Origin: an uncultured Sphingomonadaceae bacterium
GTDB lineage: Bacteria > Pseudomonadota > Alphaproteobacteria > Sphingomonadales > Sphingomonadaceae
NCBI GenBank assembly: GCA_938050045.1
Contig: CALLJS010000014.1
Location: forward strand, 24,504 to 88,503
Length of the DNA: 64,000 nt
Direction: 5' to 3'
This document shows positions 46,248-55,194 of this stretch, piece by piece (position 1 is the stretch's first letter; every line of letters starts with the position of its first letter). The notes below the pieces were generated by a model, which ran no database searches, was not told where the DNA came from, and saw only the letters and a list, made by a program, of their open reading frames with translations. The translations under genes and the position numbers were made by a program.

Positions 46248-47197
46248 AAAATAATGAATCTCCAAAAAAACCAAATAATGTTCGTCGCAAAACTGGATTA
46301 GGCCGTGGCTTAGATGCTTTATTGGGCGAAGCTATCAACGATAAACCAAGAGATGAAGGCCATAATAACCAAAATGCGCGTGATGATGACCAAGGAGGTA
46401 GCGGCAAGAGCAATATTTCCATGGTGGCGATTGCTGATATTAGCCCGCATCCCGATCAGCCGCGCCGGCAATTCAAAGAAGAGCAGTTAAATGAGCTGGC
46501 GCATAGTATAGCGCAGCACGGTATTATTCAGCCCATAGTATTGCGACCTTATAATGGGAAATATCAACTGGTCGCTGGTGAGCGGCGTTGGCGAGCCGCC
46601 CAAAGAGCACGTTTGCACGAAGTCCCCGCGTTAGTTCGGCCATTTACGAGCAAAGAAACGATTGAAATTGCGCTTATTGAAAATATTCAGCGCGAGGATC
46701 TCAATCCTATCGAAGAGGCCGAAGCTTATAAGAAATTAGGCGATGAATTTGGCTATAATCATAATGAACTAGCTAAATTAGTCGATAAATCGCGCAGTCA
46801 CATCACCAATATGCTGCGTTTGGTGGATCTGGATGATGATGTTCGGACTATGGTTATTGATGGTGATTTGAGTATGGGGCATGCACGCGCTCTATTAAAG
46901 AGCGATAATATGAAACAGCTTGCTAAGCAGGTTGTCAAACAAGGCTTATCAGTGCGTCAGGTAGAAGCTCTTACCAGAAAAGCTAAGCCTAAACGCAAGG
47001 GTCTAAAGCCTGTTGGCCTTGTAGCAAACGAGAATTCTGCCGATGTTATGGCCATAGAAAATCATTTGGGCGACTTATTGGGTCTCAAGGTTAAGATAGA
47101 ACAAAGTGATGGCGGGAGCGGAGTTGTTGCCTTTGAATATAAAAGTCTCGACCAGCTTGATATGCTGTGCCAGCGTTTAACGGGTGATTCATTTTAA
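46244..47197 (+). CDS. parB: Chromosome partitioning protein ParB
   Basis: A 317-residue ParB/Spo0J. The N-terminal GLGRGLDALLGEA contacts ParA; the CTP-binding ParB/Srx segment has HPDQPRRQFKEEQLNELAHS, GERRWRAAQRA and ALIENIQREDLNPIEEAEAY; the HTH reads LAKLVDKSRSHITNMLRLV. A Lys-rich linker (KAKPKRKGLKP) precedes the dimerisation domain. The usual alphaproteobacterial length. Confidence 0.97.
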   Translation: MKNNESPKKPNNVRRKTGLGRGLDALLGEAINDKPRDEGHNNQNARDDDQGGSGKSNISMVAIADISPHPDQPRRQFKEEQLNELAHSIAQHGIIQPIVLRPYNGKYQLVAGERRWRAAQRARLHEVPALVRPFTSKETIEIALIENIQREDLNPIEEAEAYKKLGDEFGYNHNELAKLVDKSRSHITNMLRLVDLDDDVRTMVIDGDLSMGHARALLKSDNMKQLAKQVVKQGLSVRQVEALTRKAKPKRKGLKPVGLVANENSADVMAIENHLGDLLGLKVKIEQSDGGSGVVAFEYKSLDQLDMLCQRLTGDSF

Positions 47198-47550
47198 TCG
47201 GTTATTTGTCAGGCGATAGGCTGGCAATGCGTACATTTTGATATTAGAAATTACCTCAAATCAAAGATATTTATTATTTATAGCATATTCTATCGGTTGC
47301 TGCTGTGGTTTGTGCGGGCGCGAAAATGATATGATGGGCCGAACTAGCGCGGATGCGGGATAATTATATTTTCTGCTAATGACAGGGATGGTCTCTGTTC
47401 AAAGGGCAATGATACTAATGTTAGAGAGTTGGCCCGCGTAACTTTAAAAGCCCAGCAATCGCATCCAAAATCACGATTGCTAGGGTGATTTAGATAGTGA
47501 AGGAGAGGCGCAACAAACAGCCAGCTAAGGGTTTACAGCTATGCTAAGCT
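47198..47550. other. 353-bp gap between parB and glpK, no gene seen
   Basis: No reading frame with family features. The only structure I see is the 8-bp inverted repeat AGCAATCG (47454-47461) / CGATTGCT (47474-47481) with a 12-base loop and no T-tract. Genes on both sides end here, so it is a convergent spacer. Confidence 0.5.
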
Positions 47551-49017
47551 TTACTTTGCTACAAAATCTGCCGCTTTACGCCAACCAGACAATAAAGGCT
47601 CGCGCTTCTTTTCATCCATAGTGCAATTAAAGCTCTGAACATCACCAATCATCGCGCTTGCGGCCTGCAAATCGGGGTAAATGCCAGCGCCTACGGCGGC
47701 AAGCATGGCCGCACCGAGCGCAGTGGTCTCTACAAATTTTGGCCGATCGATTCGCACATTTAATATATCTGCCAAATGCTGCACCATCCAGCCATTATTG
47801 ACCATAGCACCATCGACACGTAATTCACGCCATGCTGCGCCATCTTGGGCAAAGGCGGATTGTAAATCATAGCATTGATAGGCCATCGATTCTAAAGCGG
47901 CACGGATGATATGCTCTTTACCGCTGGCAAAACTAAGACCGCATATCATCGCGCGGGCCTTGGCGTTCCAATGGGGAGCACCCAAACCCGATAAAGCAGG
48001 CACGATGTAAACGCCGCCATTATCCTCTAATGATTTGGCTATCTCTTCGCTTTCATAAGCTTGCTCGATTAATTGTATATCGTCGCGCAACCATTGGATT
48101 AAGCTGCCAGCAACAAATATTGATCCTTCGATAGCATAGTGGCGAACCCCAGCTATTTGCCAGGCGATTGTTGATAATAAGCGATTTTTTGATCGATAGG
48201 ATTCGCACCCTGTATTGGTGAGGATGAAAGCCCCTGTGCCGAATGTTGCTTTGCTTTGACCAGGGTTAAAACATGCTTGGCCAATGGTTGCGGCTTGTTG
48301 ATCGCCAGCACAGCCCGTTATTTTTATGGGATGCCCCACCACATTGGGATCGCAAATTCCCAAATCACCAGCGCAATCGGTTATTTGCGGTAAAATTGAC
48401 TTGGGAACATCAAATATTTTGCATAATTGCGTATCCCATTCTCCGCTGTCAATATGCATTAAGGCTGTGCGCGATGCATTTGATGCATCGCTAATATGCG
48501 TTCCATTGGTTAAACGGAAAATCAAATAGCTTTCCACTGTGCCAACGGCCAAATGTTCGCCAATAGCCTTGAGCTGCGGCCAGTTTTTTAAGGCCCAACC
48601 TATTTTACTACCTGAAAAATAAGGATCAAGCCTAAGACCCGTGCGCTCATGCACCCAATCTTCACGGCCTTCATTTTTGAGAGCATCACAAATATCGCTG
48701 GTGCGCCGATCTTGCCAAACAATGGCTCTGCTGAGCGGTATTCCCGTACGCTTATCCCAAAATATAATCGTTTCACGCTGATTGGTAATGCCGATGCTGA
48801 TAATATTTTTGCCGCCGCCAGCCTTTTCGATCATAGCCTTGGTGCAGCTTAGGCTATTTTGCCATATTTCTTCTGCATCATGTTCAACATAACCAGGTTC
48901 GGGGTAATATTGGGTGAGCGGTAATTGTTTGCTATCTGTGCATTGTCCATCTGTCGTGAAGAGCATGGCCCGCGTCGAGGTTGTGCCTTCGTCAATGACT
49001 AAAATATATTTACTCAA
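47551..49017 (-). CDS. glpK: Glycerol kinase
   Basis: A 488-residue FGGY-family kinase, phosphorylating glycerol to glycerol-3-phosphate. VIDEGTTSTRAMLFT near the start and the ATP-binding/FGGY regions GITNQRETIIFWDKRTG, GTGAFILTNTG and GLGAPHWNAKARAMICGLSF are present. No glpF, glpD or regulator is adjacent, so it is likely a stand-alone gene here. Confidence 0.96.
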   Translation of the reverse strand: MSKYILVIDEGTTSTRAMLFTTDGQCTDSKQLPLTQYYPEPGYVEHDAEEIWQNSLSCTKAMIEKAGGGKNIISIGITNQRETIIFWDKRTGIPLSRAIVWQDRRTSDICDALKNEGREDWVHERTGLRLDPYFSGSKIGWALKNWPQLKAIGEHLAVGTVESYLIFRLTNGTHISDASNASRTALMHIDSGEWDTQLCKIFDVPKSILPQITDCAGDLGICDPNVVGHPIKITGCAGDQQAATIGQACFNPGQSKATFGTGAFILTNTGCESYRSKNRLLSTIAWQIAGVRHYAIEGSIFVAGSLIQWLRDDIQLIEQAYESEEIAKSLEDNGGVYIVPALSGLGAPHWNAKARAMICGLSFASGKEHIIRAALESMAYQCYDLQSAFAQDGAAWRELRVDGAMVNNGWMVQHLADILNVRIDRPKFVETTALGAAMLAAVGAGIYPDLQAASAMIGDVQSFNCTMDEKKREPLLSGWRKAADFVAK

Positions 49018-49101
49018 TTTCTTACCCCTTATCTATCCTTCTTTCAGCATGCCAAAAGAATTAATTGTAGGGGCTTATCTATGCGCTTTTATGATTATAT
49101 T

Positions 49102-50034
49102 TCAAGCCATGAGTTGCGGCTTTAGATGCACGGCGGCGATCATACATCTGATGCTCCCTCCCGCCATTTCAATGGTTGTAACATCTATGGGTTGCAGTTG
49201 CGCATGCGGCGTAATCAAATTTACTTGATCGTCATGCAAAGCCTCATAACTTGTTTGTGACAAGATGAGATTACGCCCGTTGGCCCCTGTTAATTCAATA
49301 GTATTGCCCGCAAATTGAAATATTTGTTCCTCGGATAAGGCGATGATTTCTTTGCCTGATTGTTCCAATGATTGGCGCAGCTTGTTGCGTTCTTCTTTGT
49401 TGGTTATCATGTCGAGGGCAACGAGAGCATAGTCGCTTGCTATACACATCATTACATTGGTGTGATAAACGGCTGTGCCATTTTTATCTTGCGCATCAAA
49501 TAATATAGGTTGATAGGAAAAATCGGAACAAAATCTATGGAAAGCGGTTGCATTGGCGCGGTTTGACCGCACCGCATAGGCAATTTGATGCTCATGATCC
49601 AGCACCATCGCTCCTGTGCCTTCTAAATATATATTGTCATTCTCCATATCGCTATAATCGATTATTTTATGAACCTGATATTTATTTTTTAGTAATGCAA
49701 TTATATCATCACGCCTTTCATTGCGGCGATTAGGGATAAACATAGGATAGGTCACGATGCGGCCATCGCTATGCGTCGAAAACCAATTATTGGGGAAAAC
49801 CGAATCTGGAGTATCTTTTCCTTCATCTTCAAATAGATGCACGGTAATTCCCAAATTTTCTAATGTCGTTGCGGCTTTCGTGACTTCTGCATAGGCCGCT
49901 TTTGCGATAGCTGCATGATGACTATTATCAACATTATGTTGAAATCCATTATCTTGCGCGGTCATCGGATTGGGGTGAAAATGATGCGGTCGCACCATTA
50001 TAACGGAGTTGGGGGCTTGCATTAATTTATTCAT
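49102..50034 (-). CDS. ctlX: Citrulline utilisation hydrolase CtlX
   Basis: A 310-residue member of the guanidino-group-modifying amidinotransferase superfamily, CtlX branch, which hydrolyses citrulline to ornithine. VIMVRPHHFHPNPMTAQDNG, DSVFPNNWFSTHSDGRIVTY, EGTGAMVLD, the catalytic His in AVYHTNVMMCI, and the nucleophile Cys in GGSIRCMIAAVHL are seen. I start at ATG 50034; the ATG at 50055 or 50022 are alternatives and none has a clear ribosome-binding site. It is divergent from an Lrp-type regulator, typical for this gene. Confidence 0.9.
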   Translation of the reverse strand: MNKLMQAPNSVIMVRPHHFHPNPMTAQDNGFQHNVDNSHHAAIAKAAYAEVTKAATTLENLGITVHLFEDEGKDTPDSVFPNNWFSTHSDGRIVTYPMFIPNRRNERRDDIIALLKNKYQVHKIIDYSDMENDNIYLEGTGAMVLDHEHQIAYAVRSNRANATAFHRFCSDFSYQPILFDAQDKNGTAVYHTNVMMCIASDYALVALDMITNKEERNKLRQSLEQSGKEIIALSEEQIFQFAGNTIELTGANGRNLILSQTSYEALHDDQVNLITPHAQLQPIDVTTIEMAGGSIRCMIAAVHLKPQLMA

Positions 50035-50169
50035 GCCATTGCTATTCGTGAACATATCCTAATATGCACAAAGCGGCGTTTAGCGTAAAGTTAGCTAATT
50101 GACAAAATAGTGAGTTATATTATGCATAATGATAGGGTAGATTATACATTATGTAATATGGGTGCGACT

Positions 50170-50589
50170 ATGCTCGATGCGTTAGATGATAAATTATTGG
50201 TACTGCTCGAGCGCAATGCACGAGCATCGGTTGCCACTATTGCTGCTCAAATGGGGGTGTCGCGGGCGACCATAAAAGCGCGGATTGATAAGCTGATAAA
50301 GCGTAATATTATAGAAGGTTTTACCATAATAAAGGGTATAGAAACCCGACAAAGCACGGTAAGAGCTATGGTTCAGATCGAAGTAAAAGGGATCTATGCC
50401 GATCAAGTGGCAGCAGTCTTGAAAAAATTTGATGCTGTGCGCGAATTATATAGCACCAACGGACGGTGGGATTTTATAGCGCAAATAGAGGTGATTGATC
50501 TGCCATCTTTTGATGAAGTATTACGCAGAATAAGGCTGATAGAAGGAATTTCATTGACAGAAAGTAACATATTATTGTCAAAAAAATAG
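50170..50589 (+). CDS. Lrp/AsnC-family transcriptional regulator
   Basis: A 139-residue Lrp/AsnC protein from ATG 50170 (MLDALDDKLLVLLERNARAS); an upstream ATG at 50158 or 50110 would add up to 20 residues. The N-terminal HTH contains VATIAAQMGVSRATIKARID and the C-terminal RAM domain has AMVQIEVKG, YSTNGRWDFIAQIEVIDL. Divergent from ctlX, so probably it controls ctlX, and possibly ornithine cyclodeaminase (inference). Confidence 0.93.
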   Translation: MLDALDDKLLVLLERNARASVATIAAQMGVSRATIKARIDKLIKRNIIEGFTIIKGIETRQSTVRAMVQIEVKGIYADQVAAVLKKFDAVRELYSTNGRWDFIAQIEVIDLPSFDEVLRRIRLIEGISLTESNILLSKK

Positions 50590-50668
50590 ACAGTGCCGTT
50601 ATGGCATTCAAGGCACCAAACATAGAATAAATTATCATATATCAATATATTATTAGGTTTCGAAGATA

Positions 50669-52306
50669 ATGGAAAATGCAGAAAAAGCTCGCTTAACGTT
50701 AAAATTGCAACATTGGCGTGAACAGATTGGCCATTATCTATTACTGCCCGATTTGGCGGGGCAAATAGGAAAAGAATTGCGCGAACAAGTGCAGTCTGAT
50801 GGAAAATCAACGCCTGGCTATATGCTCATGTGTGGTATTTCTGCCGGTATCGCTATACTTGGTATGTTACAAGGCAGTGTGGCGGTGGTCATTGGTGCGA
50901 TGTTGGTCTCTCCATTAATGTCACCGATTGTGGCATTGGGCTTTGGCTTTGCCTCATTAGACGGCAAGCGTATCAAAGATGCTGCTCGCGTTGTGATGGT
51001 GGGGGCCGCCATAGGTATATTGGTTGCCGTATTATTGACGGGGTTAAGCCCAATTCGCAATGCAACACCAGAAATTATAAACCGTACCGAACCTAGCCTG
51101 TTGGATTTATTGGTGGCTTTATTATCGGGTGTGGCTGGGGGCTATGCTGTGGTGAAACGCCTTGGCGCAACGGCTATTGGTGTGGCTATTGCTACTGCGC
51201 TGATGCCGCCGATTGCGGCGATAGGCTATGGATTAGCGATTTGGCGGCTTGATTTCGCTGGTGGTGCTTTATTATTATTTCTCACTAACTTAGCTGCAAT
51301 CGCATTTGCAATCACAGTGGTGGCACGATTGAGCGGTGCAGCCCGTCCTTTATCGCATGTTGAGAAAAACCCTTATTTTTTCATTGCAGGTATATTGGCT
51401 TTTTTAAGCTTAGCCGCGCCTTTGGGCCTGACTTTGGCTCGGTTATCAAACGAAGCAGGCCTGCGCAGTGCCAGTCAGCTCGTTATAACTAGCGCGCTTA
51501 ATATTAATCAGCGTAGCATTAGCCAATTGGATGTTTCGTGGCCATTAACGGGCGGCCCAGAGGTCGATGCCATTGTTATTGCTCCTAAATTTAGCGAAGA
51601 TGGGCAAGAAGCCGTGCTCAAAGAATTAACCAAAAAAATTGGTGAGGAACCCAAAGTGAATTTGCAGCAAATTATTGCTGCCGATATAGAATCGCAAACG
51701 CGCGCTATCGTCGATGCAGCGATGGATCGCACAAGCGCAAGCCTGATTAAGGATGTGCCGCCTTTTGATGATATTCGCGGTGCTATTGGTATTCCCGTTC
51801 AATCGATGTGGCCCAATCGTTCCGAACGGACTGTCGATATTGTACCGATATTTGTCGATAGTTGGTCGCTAAAAGACTATTTTGATGCCGAAGCATTGGC
51901 TCAGGAAAGCGCGGGCGGTTGGAAAGTGAGAATCATCCCGCCATCACAGCAAAGGTTGCGCATATCTATGACACGCGGCACAGCAGTTGCTGGAGAAGCT
52001 GTTTCGCAATCTGATAATGAAGCCAGTAATGTGCCAAATAACAATCCAAATAACAATATAGTGCCGTCTTTGGCAATATGGGCGATTGAACGCTGGGGAT
52101 TGCGACATGTTATAATTGAGCGGCCCATCAAACAGGATGAAGAAGGGCTATCAGCCGAACGCGCTATATTCGCAGATGTCCGATCGCAAATGGCCAAACG
52201 TTTGGAAGCCGCCGGCATCAGTTCTGCCTATCAAGATAATGATGAATTAGCCGAAGAATCCATAGTATCGATAATCACTTATGGGCTGAAGCCATCCGAA
52301 CGTTAA
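50669..52306 (+). CDS. DUF389 (TIGR00341-like) membrane protein
   Basis: A 545-residue protein whose N-terminal half is a DUF389 membrane domain with about six helices and the motif GAMLVSPLMSPIVALGFGFA. The C-terminal half is soluble, repeating alpha-beta stretches (VDAIVIAPKFSEDGQEAVLK, RIIPPSQQRLRI). Function of DUF389 is not established. It has no operonic partner. Confidence 0.88.
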   Translation: MENAEKARLTLKLQHWREQIGHYLLLPDLAGQIGKELREQVQSDGKSTPGYMLMCGISAGIAILGMLQGSVAVVIGAMLVSPLMSPIVALGFGFASLDGKRIKDAARVVMVGAAIGILVAVLLTGLSPIRNATPEIINRTEPSLLDLLVALLSGVAGGYAVVKRLGATAIGVAIATALMPPIAAIGYGLAIWRLDFAGGALLLFLTNLAAIAFAITVVARLSGAARPLSHVEKNPYFFIAGILAFLSLAAPLGLTLARLSNEAGLRSASQLVITSALNINQRSISQLDVSWPLTGGPEVDAIVIAPKFSEDGQEAVLKELTKKIGEEPKVNLQQIIAADIESQTRAIVDAAMDRTSASLIKDVPPFDDIRGAIGIPVQSMWPNRSERTVDIVPIFVDSWSLKDYFDAEALAQESAGGWKVRIIPPSQQRLRISMTRGTAVAGEAVSQSDNEASNVPNNNPNNNIVPSLAIWAIERWGLRHVIIERPIKQDEEGLSAERAIFADVRSQMAKRLEAAGISSAYQDNDELAEESIVSIITYGLKPSER

Positions 52307-52348
52307 TTGATGTTATACCGCCATGATGATATAATAAGATATTGAACA

Positions 52349-53044
52349 TTAATGTTTTTTAGCAATCCATATTATATGGCGAGCGCCCTTGCCATTATTC
52401 CGCGCCCTAACAATATGCGTGCTTATATCAAATCCACATTGCTCTAGCCGTTTGGTGAATTTGGGTGAAGGATGCGCTGACCATATCGCCAGCACTCCGC
52501 CGCTATTGAGCGCAGATTTAGCCCTCATTAAGCCACTATCGCTATAGAGGCTATCATTGCCAGCTTTGGTCAAGCCATCGGGGCCATTATCAACATCAAG
52601 TAAAATGGCATCATAGCGTCTATTGCCTTGGGTTATCAATTCTTTCACATCGGCTATTTGCAGCGTGATACGATTATCATCAAGCGTATCTTGCGTCAGA
52701 CTTTTCATCGGACCTTTGGCCCATGCAATGATGTCGGGAATTAATTCAACAATGGTGATGCTTGCATCCTTGCCCAAGACGCTTAGCGCGCTGCGCAAGG
52801 TGAAACCCATTCCATATCCGCCAATTAAGATATGCGGCGCGGCTATACTTTTAAGAGCGGCACAGCTTAATTTGGCGAGGGCCTGTTCAGATCCATAGAC
52901 GCGGCTATTCATCAGCTCATTACTGCCAATGGTAATCATAAAGTCATCGCCGCGCTGATATAATTGTAAGGCACCCTTTGTTTCACCCATTATATCTGTA
53001 GCGGCGGGTATATCGGCAGTGGCAAGCAGCTCGCGTCTAATCAT
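52349..53044 (-). CDS. Spermidine-synthase-like methyltransferase-fold protein
   Basis: A 231-residue protein with the spermidine synthase fold: ILIGGYGMGFTLRSALSVLG binds the decarboxylated-SAM or SAM cofactor, ITIVELIPDIIAWAKGPM and ILLDVDNGPDGLT follow, then GGVLAIWSAH. It lacks the N-terminal beta domain of canonical SpeE, so polyamine synthesis is uncertain. Its ATG overlaps the stop of a micro-gene upstream (ATGA). Confidence 0.85.
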   Translation of the reverse strand: MIRRELLATADIPAATDIMGETKGALQLYQRGDDFMITIGSNELMNSRVYGSEQALAKLSCAALKSIAAPHILIGGYGMGFTLRSALSVLGKDASITIVELIPDIIAWAKGPMKSLTQDTLDDNRITLQIADVKELITQGNRRYDAILLDVDNGPDGLTKAGNDSLYSDSGLMRAKSALNSGGVLAIWSAHPSPKFTKRLEQCGFDISTHIVRARNNGKGARHIIWIAKKH

Positions 53045-53175
53045 AGAGTTCGGCCTATCATTTTCTGGGGTTTAGAGTTTATCGGGCTGTAGGTCTCAGG
53101 ACGCTGGCATTTAGGGCGGCCCTCGGCTCGATTTTTGATCATAGCGAGCAGATTGTCATGAATATCACCTAACAT
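53041..53175 (-). CDS. Candidate micro-gene coupled to the spermidine-synthase-like gene
   Basis: A 44-codon frame from ATG 53175 (MLGDIHDNLLAMIKNRAEGR, ending KPQKMIGRTL) to TGA 53041-53043, which overlaps the next ATG as ATGA. GGGG lies 7 bases upstream of the ATG; an in-frame GTG at 53214 would make 57 residues. The protein is basic with a helical start and a Pro/Lys-rich tail. I do not recognise a family. The stop-start overlap and ribosome-binding site argue it is translated. Confidence 0.55.
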   Translation of the reverse strand: MLGDIHDNLLAMIKNRAEGRPKCQRPETYSPINSKPQKMIGRTL

Positions 53176-53338
53176 ATATGCACCCCATAGCGCAGCATAA
53201 TCACTCAATGGCACTCGCCAATGTCAATATAGCCACTCCTATACGAATCCATGCGGATGAAACAGGGTAAAGATCAATCATATCTTCATCGCTACTCGTT
53301 TAATTTAGATAGCCGCAAAGATAAATGACGTCACCTAT

Positions 53339-53710
53339 TTAATATTTGGCAGCCGTGCTAATATCATGGCTCTTGATGAGATTATCGAGCATCGATGATA
53401 TGTGCGTTATAGTACGGATATTGGTCATATTGGCAATTGGCTTTCCGCCATGAATGACATAGACTGTTGGCATAGATCTGATCTGATATTGCTGCGCAAT
53501 AAATTCTTCTTTATCGACATCCACTTTGACCAGCCTGACACCACGATCCGCATATTGATCTGCTATCTCCTCTAAAATGGGGGTTAATTGTTGACATGGC
53601 CCGCACCATTCTGCAAAAAAATCTAAAATCACCAATTTGCTCTGCGATGGGATAACGACTCTCTCTTGAAAGCTTTGTATGGCTTGTTTCTCAGTGAGGC
53701 TCAGGGCCAT
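53339..53710 (-). CDS. Thioredoxin
   Basis: A 123-residue thioredoxin. LVILDFFAEWCGPCQQLTPI holds the active-site pair (about residues 36 and 39), followed by LVKVDVDKEEFIAQQYQIRS and MPTVYVIHGGKPI with the cis-Pro. The N-terminus is about 15 residues longer than E. coli TrxA. It has no partner gene nearby. Confidence 0.93.
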   Translation of the reverse strand: MALSLTEKQAIQSFQERVVIPSQSKLVILDFFAEWCGPCQQLTPILEEIADQYADRGVRLVKVDVDKEEFIAQQYQIRSMPTVYVIHGGKPIANMTNIRTITHISSMLDNLIKSHDISTAAKY

Positions 53711-53887
53711 ATTTTCATCCTTTGGTTATGCTTATAAATATGAGTGCTGCTGCTGTTTCTGCAATTCCCTCTATTTTGTTACATATGGTCTTTATAATAT
53801 TTGATAGATAGATTATTACAACATTTACTAATTTCATTACAACGCCCTATCCGATATTTGATACACTCTGATTATTACAGGAAATTT

Positions 53888-54934
53888 ATGTCACTTTTAC
53901 CCTCTCATCTCGCTATGGTTCCCTTTGTATCGGTCGATAATATGATGAAGCTCGTGCATCATATCGGCCTAGAGACTGCTTTAACCGATATAGCAGCAGC
54001 GCTCGAAAATGATTATAAGCGTTGGGAATTATTTGATAAAACACCGCGCGTAGCGTCTCATAGCGATGTTGGGGTTATCGAATTAATGCCAGCATCAGAT
54101 GGAACGCACTATGGCTTTAAATATGTCAATGGCCACCCCAGCAATACAAAACAGGGGCTGCAAACCGTTACGGCCTTTGGTCTATTGGCAGATGTGCAAA
54201 CAGGTTATCCAATATTATTGAGCGAAATGACAATGCTAACGGCGCTGCGCACAGCGGCTATGTCGGCCCTTGCAGCGCAAAACCTGGCTCCTAAAAACGC
54301 CAAAACCATGGCGATGATCGGCAATGGGGCGCAAAGCGAATTTCAATGCACAGCGTTTAAGGCTTTGCTCGGAATAGAGAATGTTCGTCTTTATGATATT
54401 GATAGTGATGCGATAAAAAAATGCGCTGCAAATTTGGCGAGCAGCGGTCTTAATATTACCCAATGCAGCAGCAGCGAAGAGGCGATCGAAGGCGCGCAAA
54501 TTATCACTACGTGCACCGCCGATAAGCAATATGCGACGATATTGACCGATAATATGGTGGGGCCTGGCGTGCATATTAATGCCATTGGCGGTGATTGCCC
54601 GGGCAAGACAGAGCTGCATAAAGATATATTACTGCGCAGCGATATTTTTGTCGAATATACCCCGCAAACCCGTATAGAAGGCGAGATTCAGCAGCTTGAT
54701 AGCAACCATGACGTCACTGAATTATGGCATGTTATTTCTGGTCAAGAGGCCGGGCGAACCAGCGATAATCAGATTACATTATTCGATAGTGTGGGCTTTG
54801 CCATCGAAGATTTTAGTGCGCTGTGCTATATCCATAAAATGATCGAAAATAGCGACTATTACATTGATTTGGATATGCTGGCTGATCCCGATGATCCGCG
54901 TGATTTGTTCGGGATGCTAGAGCGCGCTAAATAA
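53888..54934 (+). CDS. Ornithine cyclodeaminase
   Basis: A 348-residue ornithine cyclodeaminase/mu-crystallin family enzyme converting ornithine to proline and ammonia. Start ATG 53888 (MSLLPSHLAMVPFVSVDNMM) follows GGAA; the open frame extends 29 codons upstream without clear support. Motifs: LLSEMTMLTALRTAAMSALA, the NAD site MAMIGNGAQSEFQCTAF, and HINAIGGDCPGKTELHKDIL. With ctlX it forms a citrulline-to-ornithine-to-proline route. Confidence 0.93.
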   Translation: MSLLPSHLAMVPFVSVDNMMKLVHHIGLETALTDIAAALENDYKRWELFDKTPRVASHSDVGVIELMPASDGTHYGFKYVNGHPSNTKQGLQTVTAFGLLADVQTGYPILLSEMTMLTALRTAAMSALAAQNLAPKNAKTMAMIGNGAQSEFQCTAFKALLGIENVRLYDIDSDAIKKCAANLASSGLNITQCSSSEEAIEGAQIITTCTADKQYATILTDNMVGPGVHINAIGGDCPGKTELHKDILLRSDIFVEYTPQTRIEGEIQQLDSNHDVTELWHVISGQEAGRTSDNQITLFDSVGFAIEDFSALCYIHKMIENSDYYIDLDMLADPDDPRDLFGMLERAK

Positions 54935-55194
54935 TTTTAGAGACCGTCCCATATATATTAATATATGCTGTAAAGGAGTGCTTATCAAGCCAAGGCATTC
55001 AAGAATGTTTGAGTGAATATTTTGTTGCAGGCATGATAGCAAGACGCGCTGCCGAATTTGTATCGGGTCTCTGTGCGTAAATTTAATTCTGTGCTAAGCT
55101 TGTCGAAGGAGCTTTGCCGCAATATCAATTTGTGCCTTATCATTATTTGGAAGTTTTTCTTGTCAATTTCCAATCGTCGCCATAATCATGCGGC

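Noticed and set aside
47454..47481. Inverted repeat after parB as a terminator
   Set aside because: Located about 260 bases after the stop and without a T-tract; too weak to call.
9018..53855. 17-base repeat CAACGCCCTATCCGATA at about 9018 and 53839
   Set aside because: A single match of this length is close to what chance allows in 64 kb, and flanking sequences do not match.
54985..55173. 62-codon minus-strand frame between ornithine cyclodeaminase and the sensor kinase
   Set aside because: No recognisable family and no clear ribosome-binding site; lies in the probable promoter region of the kinase.
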